Assembly (NCBI GenBank): GCA_016703425.1
Contig: JADJCA010000002.1
Span: 124,001-188,000, forward strand
Length of the DNA stretch: 64,000 nucleotides
Origin: Myxococcales bacterium
Lineage (GTDB): Bacteria; Myxococcota_A; Polyangia; Polyangiales; Polyangiaceae
Reading direction: 5' to 3'
Shown here: piece after piece, positions 63,701 through 64,000 of the stretch
How positions within the stretch are numbered: position 1 is the stretch's first letter
How the letters are laid out: the number at the start of each line of letters is the position of its first letter
Notes under the pieces: model-generated
Database searches by the model: none
What the model was told of the DNA's origin: nothing
The model's input: only the letters and a program-made list of their open reading frames with translations
Position numbers and translations under genes: made by a program

Positions 63701-64000
63701 CGAACTCGGCGCGGCCCGCCGCCTTCCAAAGGACGCGCGCGCGAAGCTCACCATCGACGCCGTCGGCCAAGGCGAGGAGCCCTCGCTCCGCCTCTCGCGG
63801 GTCTTCGAGCTCGTCGAGAAGAACGACGAGCATGGCCAGGGCGCGCGACTCCTTCGCGTCGACGACGAGCGCCTGCCTCACGCACTCAATGGCCTGCGAC
63901 CGCTGACCGAGTCGCGTGCGGAGCAGCTCGGCGAGGGCGAGCAGGCGGTCGACGCGCTCGCCGTCATCGGTGGCGAGCTCGATGAGTCGCCGGTGTTCGT
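60774..64000 (-). CDS. very large TPR-repeat protein, N-terminus cut by the right edge
   Basis: Open frame runs from the right edge (beginning LIELATDDGERVDRLLALAELL) to the stop at 60774, at least 1,070 codons. The whole length is Ala/Leu/Arg-rich helical repeats with TPR features (W/LG/Y, A at fixed spacing), such as AALGALEVDMGKAVEGVAHLKRALALEP. No membrane segment or catalytic motif is seen. Similar TPR giants in myxobacteria are often scaffolds linked to signalling kinases. The start lies outside the window. Confidence 0.8.
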   Translation of the reverse strand, partial: EHRRLIELATDDGERVDRLLALAELLRTRLGQRSQAIECVRQALVVDAKESRALAMLVVLLDELEDPREAERGLLALADGVDGELRARVLWKAAGRAEFGSSSDASALGALHRLADENPSETWLVERQRRLALRLARDGDAEPLRRFTNPDALPAHSLDECFADRDMAREVALDLSARLIELAPPAPWALRTVEVLAERYGEPGLLRRVLSAQAETFSVKSARLGALWEQIRLADWLVGHDIRGTLELVLALAPDDRAALDAVVERSGAALRNGDLGARGPMALALRDLASTKDEHRRFASLLELGLSLFCGAMSAVGQKEALKEVRLALRQDRSSAAAAAATAWIGETVEDVRAAVEGAVALAEQSHGTARAAGFLRRAALLLASKDAPGGRSERLAQAAELLERSLLTEPDSVQAILALVSARSEAGEAGRLEPILSDVLARARTHDAIAAAGTALAQALGKEPTTRLTAIDALRRVVQSKPDDGVALRLLADLLMATGARADATSVLEKLAADGRDSPVRMKALFDLAAIHRQAGAVGEVERALSTIVDMDPLSAPALRDLVALRKEANPNAADLMPLLSRLAEAAPTEEEKASALVELAERRAASGDGAGAERDMIEATAVSPTAARLARVIDLAAHDRGAEARLLSALVARGEQLGRPNAPAWAALGALEVDMGKAVEGVAHLKRALALEPSMPEARAALGRGLVGLGNGEEAAKTLFAMMSPDAAPLLSLREPGALLASFEAALARAGRRDESVVARELRAVAGALDDGAHVELRARRRGVVLAPGEGERILGVAIPEEGRELLALAGALAGLEAKLVRSDAAALEINAKKKLPASHALPVIAQWLARLFGLDAPPVVSTERLTSVRVLAIDGELWLGVPPALAAKPEPEQVASLARAMVRMALAVPYVDELLADELSALLVATAERAAPGSMAAVRGIDEALLGEFSQRLTRLVGRRQKKALVDLAGRVPPLAASCGELLLRTVAQAELRAAFVVTGDLLATLDSLKASNAGLRREMDAAGPRALAAVLTHPLAGDLVRAALNPVTTAARVRLGTLWTGGSLAPPRR

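Noticed and set aside
1..64000. tRNA, rRNA, CRISPR and insertion sequences
   Set aside because: I looked for tRNA-like TpsiC arms, repeat-spacer arrays and transposase motifs and saw none; this is reading by eye, not a covariance search.

Overview
The window is high-GC DNA packed with lipoprotein genes. The Tad pilus set, PilT-type ATPases, FHA, HEAT and TPR proteins, Cys-rich and von Willebrand A (vWA) lipoproteins, a DUF3570/DUF4266 pair and many 4-bp ATGA/GTGA gene overlaps point to a myxobacterium-like member of Myxococcota, probably of the Polyangiales/Sorangiineae side. That placement is inferred from gene content; no rRNA or marker-gene comparison was possible. I found no tRNA, rRNA, CRISPR array or insertion sequence.

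Layout. 0-2.6 kb: the 3' end of a lysine 2,3-aminomutase-like gene, a PilZ protein whose start codon lies inside a large hairpin, and an acidic protein with a double-glycine-type leader. 2.6-20.8 kb: two minus-strand pairs of PilT-family retraction ATPases. Each pair has one member with the usual His box and one extended member that lacks the His. Between the pairs lie four surface lipoproteins (two vWA proteins, a 14-module Cys-rich protein and a small one) and a hybrid histidine kinase. 21-24.2 kb: a lipoprotein, a DUF433/DUF5615 toxin-antitoxin pair and an alpha/beta hydrolase.

24.4-40.1 kb: a complete-looking Tad (Flp) pilus locus, nearly all on the plus strand and translationally coupled. 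Its order is pilin, lipoprotein, pilin-like, pilin, prepilin peptidase, TadE, TadG-like, TadE/F-like, exported protein, CpaB, secretin CpaC, FHA-CpaF, TadB, TadC, FHA-TM protein, TPR lipoprotein (TadD-like), a second CpaF, and an FHA-like/TPR protein. No CpaE/TadZ is visible.

40.4-44.9 kb: four exported genes with heme-binding CxxCH motifs and a Tat-exported DUF1501-like protein. 44.9-47.8 kb: minus-strand small proteins, including a second double-glycine-leader peptide. 48.0-51.3 kb: a glycosyltransferase and a GH130-like enzyme, coupled. 51.4-54.7 kb: minus-strand heme lipoproteins with DUF3570 and DUF4266. 55-64 kb: a rhomboid-like membrane protein, quinone oxidoreductase, SRPBCC protein with a histone-H1-like tail, LpxC, acylphosphatase, a HEAT/TPR protein, and a very large TPR protein cut by the right edge.

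Eleven apparent frameshifts fall between about 37.4 and 50.0 kb and none were seen elsewhere. The broken genes otherwise keep good coding sequence, so local sequencing error is the likeliest cause. Genes in that stretch are given as the span they would cover if the frame were repaired.
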